The notes under the pieces: generated by a model
What the model was told of the DNA's origin: nothing
What the model saw: the letters and a program-made list of their open reading frames with translations, nothing else
Databases searched by the model: none
Part shown: positions 9,705 through 17,935 of the stretch, in pieces
How positions within the stretch are numbered: position 1 is the first letter of the stretch
How the letters are laid out: every line of letters begins with the position of its first letter
Program-made: the position numbers and the translations under genes
Source: Pseudomonas sp. FP2196
Lineage (GTDB): Bacteria > Pseudomonadota > Gammaproteobacteria > Pseudomonadales > Pseudomonadaceae
Length of the DNA stretch: 64,000 nucleotides
Direction: 5' to 3'
Assembly: GCF_030687715.1 (NCBI RefSeq)
Contig: NZ_CP117445.1
Location: 2,414,501 to 2,478,500, forward strand

Positions 9705-10137
9705 GCTGTTCCTCTTTATCAAACTTGAAAGTCGTTTGTTATTGGTTGTTCGAATTCAGAGCGTGGAAAATATAGACCTGATATGAAGGGGTCTTCAATG
9801 GTTGTGCAGTTGCTTGTAACAAATACGGGTTATTTGATTTTAAGTAATATTTTGTGGCGGTTTGTTTGGGTTGTGTAAGTTGTAGGAATATTCTGAAGTA
9901 TTTAAGTTTGTGTATAAAGTTGTCGCTGTGTTCTGACATTTGCGTAACCGGTGAAACTAATTAACGACACAGTTTTGTAGGATGGCGAATGTGGTAACAA
10001 ATTTCTGATTGACGCAGCCGCCCCAAGTGAAGTCGTGTCGACTTGCGGGGGCGGCTGCCTGGAACGTCGACTCGGCCGACCTCCCTGTCAATAATCGAGC
10101 GTGCGGCACAAATGGCTGTAGCGTTGTGGGGGGGCAA
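9705..10137. other. AT-rich intergenic region with a GC-rich hairpin
   Basis: About 430 bp without a convincing gene. The first 270 bp (to ~9990) are strikingly AT-rich and probably contain the promoter of the DUF4822 gene. At 10014-10058 there is a strong GC-rich inverted repeat (see separate entry). A short minus-strand open frame in the AT-rich part has no ribosome binding site or familiar sequence, and I do not call it. Confidence 0.5.
10014..10058. repeat. GC-rich inverted repeat, possible terminator
   Basis: Arms GCAGCCGCCCCAAGT and ACTTGCGGGGGCGGCTGC enclose a short loop that itself contains a GTCGAC palindrome. It lies about 80 bp downstream of the tautomerase stop (minus strand). 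Neither strand has a T run after it, so a Rho-independent terminator is only one possibility. Confidence 0.45.
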
Positions 10138-10521
10138 TCAGGTTGCGTATTGGGCGACGCCGTTGCCGAATGACCAGTTTTCCTTCTTCACTTCCACCAG
10201 ATTGATGAACACGTCCTCCAGGCGCACTGCCAGTTGCGTGTTGAGGCTTTCGGCGATGGTTTTGAACAGCAGTTGTTTCTTCTCCGAGGTGCGCCCTTCG
10301 CTGAGGGTGATCTGGATGAACACCACGCCGTCAGTGCGCGCTATGCCGAGGTATTGCGGGTCGTAGATCAAGTGCTGGCCGTCGTGTTCGGCGAGGACCT
10401 GAAAATTGTCGTGCTCTGGTACATCAATCGAACTGCGCAGTGCGGCGTAGATGAGTTCGCCGACGCGCTTGGCGAAGGTGGGGTCGGGGTTTCGTCTGAT
10501 GTCGACGCGAACGAGGGGCAT
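10138..10521 (-). CDS. Tautomerase family protein
   Basis: Member (127 aa) of the tautomerase superfamily, in which Pro1, exposed after removal of Met, acts as the catalytic base. The N-terminus is MPLVRVDIRR, giving Pro1. The length is near double that of a 4-oxalocrotonate tautomerase monomer and resembles the longer tautomerase_2 type proteins of about 125-130 aa; IYDPQYLGI and FIQITLSEGRTSEKK fit that group. The substrate is unknown. It stands alone, upstream of a REP sequence. Confidence 0.85.
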   Translation of the reverse strand: MPLVRVDIRRNPDPTFAKRVGELIYAALRSSIDVPEHDNFQVLAEHDGQHLIYDPQYLGIARTDGVVFIQITLSEGRTSEKKQLLFKTIAESLNTQLAVRLEDVFINLVEVKKENWSFGNGVAQYAT

Positions 10522-10602
10522 GGGCAGAGACTCCGTGGGGCAGGGGACTCATTCACGCTAGACCATTTTTGCCGGATTTGATGCATCCGGTGCCTGGGCG
10601 GA

Positions 10603-10636
10603 CGCCATCGCTGGCAAGCCAGCTCCTACAGGGATT
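10603..10636 (+). repeat. REP element, GCTGGCAAGCCAGC family
   Basis: Contains CGCTGGCAAGCCAGCTCCTACAG, the palindromic REP core also seen at about 13150-13250 and 22522-22618. It lies exactly where the DUF6124 remnant loses homology with its full-length paralogue. Confidence 0.75.
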
Positions 10637-10641
10637 TATGC

Positions 10642-10899
10642 TTGGCTCACGATTGCGGCGAGATCATGACCGCGCCCTTCGGCCGCAATCGCCTGTACAT
10701 GGCCAACCCGGCCGTCGGCAGCGAAGCCTTGCTGGCCGACGCCAGCGAAATCCTTGGCTTGGCCAACGTCATGCTTAACTACTTCGCCGCACTGCTTGAA
10801 GGCACTCACCGCCAAACGTTGCTGTGCATTGCGCAGAACGTGATGCTGGCCGAGTTGGCGGTCAATCAAGTGCTCGATAAATGGGTGCCGACGGAGTAG
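10642..10899 (+). pseudogene. 5'-truncated DUF6124 gene remnant
   Basis: The 85-codon frame matches residues ~43-115 of the intact DUF6124 gene at 52926-53288: both have LYMANP/MFFANP, SEALLADAS/TESLLANAS, LNYFAALL/LNNFAATL, and end with VMLAELAVNQ followed by (V/A)LDK. The first ~40 residues of the family are missing and are replaced by REP sequence, and no ribosome binding site precedes the only Met codons. A strong terminator follows at 10907-10938. Best read as a decayed copy, though expression of a short protein from the ATG at 10666 cannot be excluded. Confidence 0.7.
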
Positions 10900-10906
10900 A
10901 CCCAAG

Positions 10907-10938
10907 CGGCGGCGGGGCATTTGATCCCGCCGCCGTTT
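10907..10938 (+). terminator. Rho-independent terminator
   Basis: Stem CGGCGGCGGG/CCCGCCGCCG with an 8-nt loop, followed by TTTCT, just downstream of the DUF6124 remnant. Its presence supports a former complete transcription unit. Confidence 0.7.
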
Positions 10939-11092
10939 CTATTGCGGCTTTGTATGAGGCTGCCTACCCGACTTCCGGATTTTGCCTACAAATCCGCCGG
11001 ATTCGTCCGCTATCCGGCAGGTGATGAATACGAAACCATGAAGCGGCACAAAAGCAGCTTGAGTAGTCACTGCCAACAGCCAAGGAAGGCGA

Positions 11093-11287
11093 ATGCTTCA
11101 GGACGATCGGGAAAATCTGGAACTCGAGAGGCTCCAAAATGAAACGAGCAAACTCATCGCCGAGAGAAAAAAGCTTCTGGCGGAAGCAAAAAAACTAAAC
11201 AGGGAAACGAATTTATACCCGCTCGCATTAGTAGGAGGTCTAGTGACTGCGATCGCTGCGGTAGCAGGTGTTTTTTTCAAGTTGTGA
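11093..11287 (+). CDS. Small coiled-coil membrane protein
   Basis: 64 aa. Residues ~4-38 are a highly charged heptad-like helix (ENLELERLQNETSKL, then KKLLAEAKKL), predicted coiled coil. Residues ~43-62 are one transmembrane helix (LALVGGLVTAIAAVAGVFF). AAGGAAGG lies before the ATG, which supports real translation. The layout, soluble coiled coil followed by a C-terminal anchor, suggests a tail-anchored cytoplasmic protein. It is followed at 52 bp by a second protein of the same architecture. The family is not recognised and no function is claimed. Confidence 0.6.
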   Translation: MLQDDRENLELERLQNETSKLIAERKKLLAEAKKLNRETNLYPLALVGGLVTAIAAVAGVFFKL

Positions 11288-11339
11288 GTGTTCACGTTTC
11301 ACCACAGTCAGACCCGTGACCTAAAAAGGAAAATCAAAT

Positions 11340-11510
11340 ATGAGCGCCTATGACCGCAAGGCCAGAATGGAAGAACTGGAACGAGAGCACGATGAGTGGG
11401 AGGAAAGAATGCACCTCAAGAACAAGGGCGATATGTATCCGATCTGGGGGATGCTCGGGTTCGGGATCTTTTGCATGTCACTTGGATTCATCCTGGCTCG
11501 ATCAATCTGA
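11340..11510 (+). CDS. Second small coiled-coil membrane protein (56 aa)
   Basis: A 56-codon gene: charged helix at residues 5-30 (RKARMEELEREHDEWEERM), then one hydrophobic helix at ~33-52 (MYPIWGMLGFGIFCMSLGFI). AAAAAGGA lies about 10 bases before the ATG. It parallels the gene just upstream (charged coiled coil, then a C-terminal membrane anchor), so the two probably form an operon and may interact. The gene is short enough to be missed by usual length cut-offs. Function unknown. Confidence 0.6.
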   Translation: MSAYDRKARMEELEREHDEWEERMHLKNKGDMYPIWGMLGFGIFCMSLGFILARSI

Positions 11511-11764
11511 TCAAGTTATCCCGGCCAGAAGCGGCGCCGGTGCTTGCCGGAAAACGACACTTAACATGCCAGTAGCCGACAGCTATTTCACCAAAAACGA
11601 CACCCATCAGATCTGCTCCGCACAACCATTCCTCAGCTAAGTCTTTGCTTCTGCTCATTTATCGCGGAGAATCGCGCCCCTGTTTCGGCCGGAGCATGTC
11701 TGTCGGTTTTTTCCGACGCGTCCTGACCGAGTGGCAAGTGACCGGAATGCGGAGATCCGACCGG
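11511..11764. other. Leader region of the amino-acid permease
   Basis: About 250 bp without a supported gene. It contains a GTCGG...CCGAC hairpin around TTTTTT at ~11701-11720, which could be an attenuator-like element ahead of the permease. The permease frame stays open back to 11645 but the extra residues do not look like the family. Confidence 0.35.
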
Positions 11765-13045
11765 ATGAATGATCAGGCCAAAAGCGTTGATCAACGCTTT
11801 GATGCAGCAGCACCCGCTGAACTTTCGAGCTGGAATCGCCAGGACACCACCTGGATGTTGGGACTGTTTGGGACGGCCATCGGCGCCGGCACCCTGTATT
11901 TGCCGATCAACGCAGGATTGGGTGGCTTCTGGCCGCTGGTGATCCTCACGTTGCTGGCGTTCCCGATGACGTTCTTCGCACACCGTGGCCTGACCCGCTT
12001 CGTGCTCTCCGGTCGCGAAGGCGCCGACATCACGGATGTGGTCGAGGAGCATTTCGGCATCAAGGCCGGTGCATTAATCACGCTGCTGTACTTCTTCGCC
12101 ATCTTCCCGATCCTGCTGATCTACAGCGTCGGCCTGACCAACACGGTCGCCAGCTTCCTCGAACATCAACTGCACATCACGCCACCACCAAGGGCGATTT
12201 TGTCGTTTGTGCTGATCCTCGGTCTGCTGGCGGTGGTGCGTTGCGGCGAGCAGGCGATCGTCAAGGCGATGAGCCTGATGGTCTATCCATTCATCGTCGC
12301 GCTGCTGTTTCTGGCGGTGTACCTGATTCCTCACTGGAACGGCGGCATCCTCGCCACCGCTTCGCAAGTGCCACCACCGTCGGTGTTGCTGCACACGCTC
12401 TGGCTGGCGATTCCGGTGATGGTGTTCTCGTTCAACCACTCGCCGATCATTTCGGCGTTTGCGGTGGATCAGAAGCGTCGTTATGGCGACAACGCTGACC
12501 AGCGCAGCTCACAGATTCTGTGCCGCGCCCACCTGTTGATGGTGGTGATGGTGTTGTTCTTCGTGTTCAGTTGCGTGCTGACCCTGTCGCCCGAGCAACT
12601 GGCGCAAGCGAAGGATCAGAACCTTTCGATCCTGTCGTACCTGGCTAACCACTTCAGCAACCCGACCATCGCTTTCGCGGCGCCGTTGATTGCGTTCGTG
12701 GCGATCTCCAAATCGTTCCTCGGTCACTACATCGGTGCCAGCGAAGGTCTGAAAGGCCTGATCATCAAGAGCGGCAAGCGCCCGGGCGCCAAGGCGCTGG
12801 ATCGCATGGTGGCGGCGTTCATGCTGGTGATCTGCTGGATCGTCGCGACTCTGGACCCAAGCATTCTGGGCATGATCGAGACCATTGGTGGTCCGGTGAT
12901 CGCAGCGATTCTGTTCCTGATGCCGATGTACGCGATTCGCAAAGTACCGGCAATGGCCCGTTTTCGTGGTCAGGCGTCGAACGTGTTTGTGACGGCTGTT
13001 GGTCTGGTGGCTATCTCGGCACTGGTTTACAAGCTGTCGCTGTAA
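11765..13045 (+). CDS. Serine/threonine-type permease (HAAAP family)
   Basis: Inner-membrane proton symporter (426 aa) of the hydroxy and aromatic amino acid permease family, closest in feel to SdaC/TdcC. There are about 11 hydrophobic helices; the first contains GLFGTAIGAGTLYLPI (~residues 32-47), the family's opening signature, and HSPIISAF lies mid-protein. I prefer the ATG at 11765 because the in-frame extension upstream is not hydrophobic and does not resemble the family; a GGAG lies ~10 bases before it. It is monocistronic with its own terminator. Serine is the likely substrate, but aromatic amino acids are possible. Confidence 0.88.
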   Translation: MNDQAKSVDQRFDAAAPAELSSWNRQDTTWMLGLFGTAIGAGTLYLPINAGLGGFWPLVILTLLAFPMTFFAHRGLTRFVLSGREGADITDVVEEHFGIKAGALITLLYFFAIFPILLIYSVGLTNTVASFLEHQLHITPPPRAILSFVLILGLLAVVRCGEQAIVKAMSLMVYPFIVALLFLAVYLIPHWNGGILATASQVPPPSVLLHTLWLAIPVMVFSFNHSPIISAFAVDQKRRYGDNADQRSSQILCRAHLLMVVMVLFFVFSCVLTLSPEQLAQAKDQNLSILSYLANHFSNPTIAFAAPLIAFVAISKSFLGHYIGASEGLKGLIIKSGKRPGAKALDRMVAAFMLVICWIVATLDPSILGMIETIGGPVIAAILFLMPMYAIRKVPAMARFRGQASNVFVTAVGLVAISALVYKLSL

Positions 13046-13074
13046 AGCAAGCTCAAGAGATTGCAGCAACAGAG

Positions 13075-13109
13075 GCCGCTGCACACGATGTGTGCAGCGG
13101 CTTTTTTTC
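13075..13109 (+). terminator. Rho-independent terminator of the permease gene
   Basis: A perfect 12-bp stem, GCCGCTGCACAC/GTGTGCAGCGGC, with loop GAT, followed by seven T. Confidence 0.93.
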
Positions 13110-13149
13110 GTTTGTCTGGCGACCATCAGAGGTGATGTCGCCTGACACG

Positions 13150-13250
13150 CCGCTATCGCTGGCAAGTCAGCTCCCACAGTGATTACAGGTGTCTGCACAA
13201 TGGTGGGCATTACACAAAACACTGCAGGAGCTGGCTTGCCAGCGATGAGA
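13150..13250. repeat. REPIN: inverted pair of REP cores
   Basis: TATCGCTGGCAAGTCAGCTCC and GGAGCTGGCTTGCCAGCGATG face each other about 40 bp apart, the REP-doublet arrangement of the GCTGGCAAGCCAGC family. Confidence 0.8.
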
Positions 13251-13281
13251 CCGGGACAGGCGCTGACTATTCAGCAGGCAT

Positions 13282-13320
13282 AAAAAAACGCCGCTCATCT
13301 CGCGATGGGCGGCGTTTTTT
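13282..13320 (-). terminator. Terminator of acnB, possibly bidirectional
   Basis: AAAAAAACGCCGC and GCGGCGTTTTTT flank a short loop. The symmetric A and T runs would work from both strands; it lies 15 bp past the acnB stop. Confidence 0.9.
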
Positions 13321-13334
13321 ATTGCGTTGTAACG

Positions 13335-15944
13335 TTAGGCTTGAACGACCGGAATGTTGGCGTTCGCTGCAGCTTCACGGAACTCGGCGATCTGGTCGAA
13401 GGACAGGTAGCGGTAGATATCGGCCGCCATGCTGTCGATCTTGCCAGCGTATTCCATGTACTCCTCGACGGTCGGCAGGCGACCCAGGATCGAAGCAACG
13501 GACGCCAGCTCGGCCGAAGCCAGGTAGACGTTCGCGCCGTCGCCCAGACGGTTCGGGAAGTTACGGGTCGAAGTCGACACCACGGTGCTGTTCGGCTCAA
13601 CGCGTGCCTGGTTACCCATGCACAGCGAGCAGCCTGGCATTTCCATGCGTGCGCCGGCCTTGCCGTAGATGCCGTAGTAGCCTTCTTCGGTCAGTTGGTG
13701 AGCGTCCATCTTGGTCGGCGGCGACAGCCACAGACGGGTTGGCAGCTGACCTTTGACCTGATCCAGCAACTTACCGGCAGCGCGGAAGTGACCGATGTTG
13801 GTCATGCACGAACCGATGAACACTTCGTCGATCTTCTCGCCAGCAACGCTGGACAGCAGACGGGCGTCGTCCGGGTCGTTCGGCGCGCACAGTACAGGCT
13901 CGCTGATGTCGGCCAGATCGATTTCGATGACTTCGGCGTATTCGGCGTCGGCATCGGCTTCCATCAGCTCAGGGTTGGCAACCCAGGCTTCCATCGCTTG
14001 AGCGCGACGTTCCAGAGTACGTGCATCGCCGTAGCCTTCGCCGATCATCCAGCGCAGCAGGGTGATGTTGGAGTTCAGGTACTCGGTGATCGACTCTTTC
14101 GACAGCTTGATGGTGCAACCGGCAGCGGAACGTTCGGCCGAGGCGTCGGACAGTTCGAAAGCCTGTTCCAGCGTCAGACCTTCCAGGCCTTCGATTTCCA
14201 GGATGCGGCCGGAGAAGGCGTTTTTCTTGCCTTTCTTCTCGACGGTCAGCAGACCGTTCTGGATAGCGAAGTAAGGAATGGCATGAACCAGGTCACGCAG
14301 GGTGATGCCAGGTTTCATTTTGCCTTTGAAGCGCACCAGGATCGATTCCGGCATGTCCAGCGGCATAACGCCAGTGGCTGCGGCGAACGCAACCAGGCCG
14401 GAACCGGCCGGGAACGAGATGCCCATCGGGAAACGGGTGTGCGAGTCACCACCGGTACCAACGGTGTCCGGCAGCAGCATGCGGTTCAGCCACGAGTGGA
14501 TGATGCCGTCGCCCGGACGCAGGGAAACGCCGCCGCGGGTCATGATGAAGTCAGGCAGGGTGTGGTGGGTGGTCACGTCGATCGGCTTTGGATAAGCCGC
14601 GGTGTGGCAGAACGACTGCATCACCAGATCAGCGGAGAAGCCCAGGCACGCCAGGTCTTTCAGTTCGTCACGGGTCATTGGACCGGTGGTGTCCTGAGAA
14701 CCTACGGTGGTCATCTTCGGTTCGCAGTAGGTGCCAGGACGAACGCCTTGACCTTCTGCCAGACCGCAAGCCTTGCCGACCATTTTCTGCGCCAGGGTGA
14801 AACCCTTGGTGCTTTCAGCCGGTGCTTCAGGCTTCTTGAACAGATCGAACGGTGGCAGACCCAGTTCGGCGCGAGCCTTCTCGGTCAGGCCACGGCCGAT
14901 GATCAGCGGGATACGGCCGCCGGCGCGGACTTCGTCCAGCAGAACCGGGGTCTTCATTTCGAAGGTGGTCAGGACTTCGTCGGTACCGTGCTTGCAGACT
15001 TTGCCAGCATGCGGGTACAGGTCGATCACGTCGCCCATGTTCATGTTGGAAACGTCGAACTCGATTGGCAGTGCGCCGGCATCTTCCATGGTGTTGTAGA
15101 AGATCGGAGCGATTTTGCTGCCGAAGCAGAAACCGCCAGCGCGCTTGTTCGGCACGTAAGGCACGTCGTCGCCGAAGAACCACAGCACCGAGTTGGTCGC
15201 CGATTTACGCGAGGAACCGGTACCGACCACGTCACCGACGTAGGCGATCGGGAAGCCTTGACCGCGCATTTCTTCGATCTGCTTCATCGGGCCGATGGCG
15301 CCCTGCTGATCAGGAACGATGCCGTCGCGAGCCATTTTCAGCATGGCCAGGGCGTGCAGCGGGATATCTGGACGCGACCAGGCGTCTGGGGCAGGGGACA
15401 GGTCGTCGGTGTTGGTTTCGCCAGTTACCTTGAAGACGCGCAGGCTGATCTTGTCGGCCAGGGTCGGACGGTTCTTGAACCACTCGCCGTCAGCCCAGGA
15501 TTGCAGAACGGCTTGGGCGTGAGCGTTACCGTTCTTGGCTTTTTCGGCCACGTCGTGGAACGCATCGAACATCAGCAGGGTGTGCTTGAGTTGCGCGGCG
15601 GCGACTGGCGCCAGTTCGGCGTCGTCCAGCAGGTCAACCAGGGTCACGATGTTGTAGCCGCCCTGCATGGTGCCGAGCAGTTCTACAGCGCGTTTTTTGT
15701 CCAGCAGAGGGGAGGAAACTTCGCCCTTGGCCAGTGCAGACAGGAAACCTGCTTTGACATAAGCGGCTTCGTCCACGCCTGGTGGAATGCGATTGGTGAT
15801 CAGGTCAACGAGGAATTCTTCTTCGCCAGCCGGAGGGTTTTTCAGCAGCTCGACCAGGCCTGCTGTTTGTTCGGCGTTAAGCGGCTGGGGAACGATACCC
15901 AGGGCTGCACGCTCTTCGATATGTTTGCGGTAGGCTTCAAGCAC
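13335..15944 (-). CDS. acnB: Aconitate hydratase B
   Basis: AcnB (869 aa) interconverts citrate and isocitrate in the TCA cycle and also hydrates 2-methyl-cis-aconitate. The 4Fe-4S ligand motifs are present: one Cys in [14 protein letters not shown] and two in [14 protein letters not shown]. The N-terminal HEAT-like domain typical of AcnB and the swivel domain precede the cluster domains. I place the start at the GTG of 15942-15944, which gives the canonical (M)[12 protein letters not shown] and has GAGGG upstream; an earlier ATG would add 16 unrelated residues. Monocistronic, with a strong terminator. Confidence 0.97.
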   Translation of the reverse strand: MLEAYRKHIEERAALGIVPQPLNAEQTAGLVELLKNPPAGEEEFLVDLITNRIPPGVDEAAYVKAGFLSALAKGEVSSPLLDKKRAVELLGTMQGGYNIVTLVDLLDDAELAPVAAAQLKHTLLMFDAFHDVAEKAKNGNAHAQAVLQSWADGEWFKNRPTLADKISLRVFKVTGETNTDDLSPAPDAWSRPDIPLHALAMLKMARDGIVPDQQGAIGPMKQIEEMRGQGFPIAYVGDVVGTGSSRKSATNSVLWFFGDDVPYVPNKRAGGFCFGSKIAPIFYNTMEDAGALPIEFDVSNMNMGDVIDLYPHAGKVCKHGTDEVLTTFEMKTPVLLDEVRAGGRIPLIIGRGLTEKARAELGLPPFDLFKKPEAPAESTKGFTLAQKMVGKACGLAEGQGVRPGTYCEPKMTTVGSQDTTGPMTRDELKDLACLGFSADLVMQSFCHTAAYPKPIDVTTHHTLPDFIMTRGGVSLRPGDGIIHSWLNRMLLPDTVGTGGDSHTRFPMGISFPAGSGLVAFAAATGVMPLDMPESILVRFKGKMKPGITLRDLVHAIPYFAIQNGLLTVEKKGKKNAFSGRILEIEGLEGLTLEQAFELSDASAERSAAGCTIKLSKESITEYLNSNITLLRWMIGEGYGDARTLERRAQAMEAWVANPELMEADADAEYAEVIEIDLADISEPVLCAPNDPDDARLLSSVAGEKIDEVFIGSCMTNIGHFRAAGKLLDQVKGQLPTRLWLSPPTKMDAHQLTEEGYYGIYGKAGARMEMPGCSLCMGNQARVEPNSTVVSTSTRNFPNRLGDGANVYLASAELASVASILGRLPTVEEYMEYAGKIDSMAADIYRYLSFDQIAEFREAAANANIPVVQA

Positions 15945-16354
15945 AGTTATTACCCTCATCAGTGGTCCCAAATGGGTGTCCGGGACGCTCATCCCGAAAT
16001 GGTCGTACTCATGCGCTGCGTGGCGTTGTGAGCCACTTAGCCAGAATTACCGACCATTCCTTACAGAAGCTGCTTTCAAAGTTTTACGCCTGCAGAACGG
16101 GGAGCTGATGAGGGTTGGCGTAAGGCTTTTCCCCGCTGGAAAAACCCTTCGCCAACACCGCTCTGAAGGAACGACTGTGCTCGTGACGCTTTGAAAACAG
16201 CTTCTAACGGACATTGGCGCCTTAAAAGGCTGGCTGATTCTACGGCAAAAAAAAATTAAAGGTAAGTTCGTCCCTGATGTTTGAGGGGTGATGAATGTTA
16301 GACAAAGGGCTAACATGCCGACCTGTTCCGCGTTTCAGTGCCTTTGCCTACCTT
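15945..16354. other. Intergenic region between acnB and the DUF1289 gene
   Basis: Divergent promoter region for acnB and the DUF1289 gene. The central part is taken up by a long imperfect hairpin, annotated separately. No gene is seen. Confidence 0.5.
16065..16206. repeat. Long imperfect inverted repeat (~140 bp)
   Basis: The left arm (AGAAGCTGCTTTCAAAG...ACG...CAG...GTTGGCGTAAGGCTTTTCC) matches the reverse complement of the right arm (AGAAGCTGTTTTCAAAG...ACG...CAG...GTTGGCGAAGGGTTTTTCC) over nearly 60 bases, with the turn at about 16138. The two ends, GAAGCTG and CAGCTTC, are perfect. It encodes nothing. It could be a miniature mobile element or a folded RNA between acnB and the DUF1289 gene. 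Confidence 0.7.
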
Positions 16355-16825
16355 ATGCCCAATCAGACCATCAAGACCCCCTGCGTCGGCCTCTGCTCCA
16401 CTGTTTACGGTGATCTGGTGTGCCGTGGCTGCAAGCGTTTCCATCACGAAGTGATCCATTGGAATGGTTACGGTGAGGAGGAAAAGCGTGCGGTGTGGTT
16501 GCGGCTGGAGCAATTGCTGTCACAAGTGATGGCGGGCAAGGTCGAAATTTTCGATCCCGCGCGCCTGCGACAACAGCTGGAACAGCGCAAGATCCGCTTC
16601 GTGCCGCATCAGTCGGAATATTGTTGGGCGTACCAGCTGATTGCCCGGGGGGCGAGGGTGATCATTAATCTGGATGCCTACGGAATGGTGTTGCTGCCGG
16701 AGTTCCGAGACTGGAATCTGCCGGAGTTGCGCGATGCCATTGATCGGGAATTCTTCCTGCTGTCGGAAGCGCATTATCAGCGCTACATCGCCCCGGGCTT
16801 TTTGAAGGACGCCTTCGGCGCCTGA
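16355..16825 (+). CDS. DUF1289 domain protein
   Basis: 156 aa. The N-terminal DUF1289 domain has the four-cysteine pattern TPCVGLCSTVYGDLVCRGCKRF (Cys at 8, 12, 21 and 24), probably a small metal-binding knuckle, followed by a W-rich helix (EVIHWNGYGEEEKRAVWLRL). A helical C-terminal region of ~95 residues follows. The start is MPNQTIKTP at 16355, where the conserved domain begins; the in-frame extension upstream is unlike the family. The role of the family is not established. Confidence 0.82.
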   Translation: MPNQTIKTPCVGLCSTVYGDLVCRGCKRFHHEVIHWNGYGEEEKRAVWLRLEQLLSQVMAGKVEIFDPARLRQQLEQRKIRFVPHQSEYCWAYQLIARGARVIINLDAYGMVLLPEFRDWNLPELRDAIDREFFLLSEAHYQRYIAPGFLKDAFGA

Positions 16826-16827
16826 AC

Positions 16828-16910
16828 ATCAAAAGATTGCAGTCTTCGGCAGCTCCTGCACGGGATTGCGTTCCAACTGTAAGAGCTGCCAAAGACCGCG
16901 ATCTTTTGAT
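16828..16910. repeat. REPIN, GATCTTTTGAT family (copy 1)
   Basis: ATCAAAAGATTGCAG...CGGCAGCTCC and GAGCTGCC...CGCGATCTTTTGAT face each other between two convergent genes (DUF1289 and universal stress). Confidence 0.8.
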
Positions 16911-16912
16911 CT

Positions 16913-17776
16913 TCAGTGTTTCACCGTCATCTCCACCAGATGATCCTCAACCTCCTGCGGCTTTAGCACCAGTACATCGCTTTCCAGTTCATCCAGCACC
17001 ACTTCAGCGGTATTGCCGATCAGCACCCCTGACAAGCCTGTGCGCGCCACAGTGCCGATCACGGTCACTGCCGCTTGCAGCTTGTGCGCCATGAACGGAA
17101 TCAATACATCCGCCGGGCCTTCCTCGATGTGCAAATGTGCGTCGTCGACGTCAAATTCCGCCTGAAACGCCCGGCACTGTTCACGATAGCGCGCCTCGAT
17201 GGTCTCACTGAGTTGCAGTGTGGGGTCGGCCGCCGACAACATCGGCGACGGATGGGCGCTGATCACATGCAGATGCCCCTTGGCCAGGCTGGCAATGTCA
17301 AAGCCATGATCAATGATGGTGGTGTGCAGATGACGGTGCTCTCCGTCGACATTGCCCACGTCGACAGCGGCCAGAATCACCCGGTCTTTCCAGGACGTAG
17401 ATGTTTTCACCAATAGCACCGGAGTAGGGCAGTGGCGCAGCAGCTTCCAGTCCGCCGGGGTCAGCAGGGCTTTTTTCAGCGAACTATCAGGGAAATGCTG
17501 CTTGATCACCAATCCGCAGCCTTCGGCCTGCTGCACATCAATAATGGTTTCGTGCAGGCTCTCGTTCCACGCCTGCTCAGTGGTCACGCTGTAGCCGTCC
17601 TCCAGCAGCGCAGCTTTGAGCACGCTGAGCAAGGCGGCGTGGTCATGCTTCTTGTCGCACACCAGCAGGTGCAGATGGGCCTGGGTCACCCCGGCGATCA
17701 ACTTGGCGCGCTTGAGCGCCAGGCTTTCCGAGTGTTCGGGTTCTATGACCACCAGAATGCTGCGAATGGCTTGCAT
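16913..17776 (-). CDS. Universal stress protein, tandem UspA domains
   Basis: 287 aa with two UspA domains: residues ~1-140 (opening MQAIRSILVVIEPEHSES) and ~150-287 (second unit opening DRVILAAVDVGN; nucleotide-loop-like GTVARTGLSGVLIGNTAE near the end). This is the UspE-like tandem form. The start is the ATG at 17774-17776 with GGAG before it; the frame stays open far upstream, but that part overlaps miaE on the other strand. The promoter region holds a perfect Anr/FNR box at 17846-17859 with a well-placed -10. The role is probably survival under low oxygen or energy starvation. Confidence 0.9.
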   Translation of the reverse strand: MQAIRSILVVIEPEHSESLALKRAKLIAGVTQAHLHLLVCDKKHDHAALLSVLKAALLEDGYSVTTEQAWNESLHETIIDVQQAEGCGLVIKQHFPDSSLKKALLTPADWKLLRHCPTPVLLVKTSTSWKDRVILAAVDVGNVDGEHRHLHTTIIDHGFDIASLAKGHLHVISAHPSPMLSAADPTLQLSETIEARYREQCRAFQAEFDVDDAHLHIEEGPADVLIPFMAHKLQAAVTVIGTVARTGLSGVLIGNTAEVVLDELESDVLVLKPQEVEDHLVEMTVKH

Positions 17777-17816
17777 GAGCGGAGTCTCCAGCAAAGAAAA
17801 GGCACGGCGTTGCACA

Positions 17817-17859
17817 ACTATAGTTGCTGCTTGAACACCTGCGACTTGATGCATATCAA
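17817..17859 (-). promoter_or_regulatory. Anr/FNR-dependent promoter of the universal stress gene
   Basis: TTGATGCATATCAA at 17846-17859 fits the FNR/Anr consensus TTGAT-N4-ATCAA perfectly. On the minus strand, TATAGT at 17822-17817 would be the -10, placing the start of transcription near 17810 and the box centre near -42, the class II activator position. This arrangement predicts activation when oxygen is low. Confidence 0.8.
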
Positions 17860-17891
17860 CACCCGCCGCTGGTGGTCTGCGGGCAGGCCGG

Positions 17892-17897
17892 TATAAT
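17892..17897 (+). promoter_or_regulatory. Probable -10 of miaE
   Basis: A TATAAT hexamer 38 bp before the miaE ATG. No good -35 is seen at standard spacing; the Anr box lies 33 bp upstream of it, so shared control is possible but unproven. Confidence 0.5.
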
Positions 17898-17935
17898 CGG
17901 CGACCTTCGCTCGAACACCTTTTACCGTGAGCCTC

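Noticed and set aside
9739..9939. A 66-codon minus-strand frame in the AT-rich gap
   Set aside because: No initiation signal and low-complexity content; the region is better explained as promoter DNA.
13305..16031. A 908-codon open frame on the strand opposite acnB
   Set aside because: Shadow of acnB: it exists because high-GC codon bias removes stops on the other strand. The acnB product is complete and recognisable.
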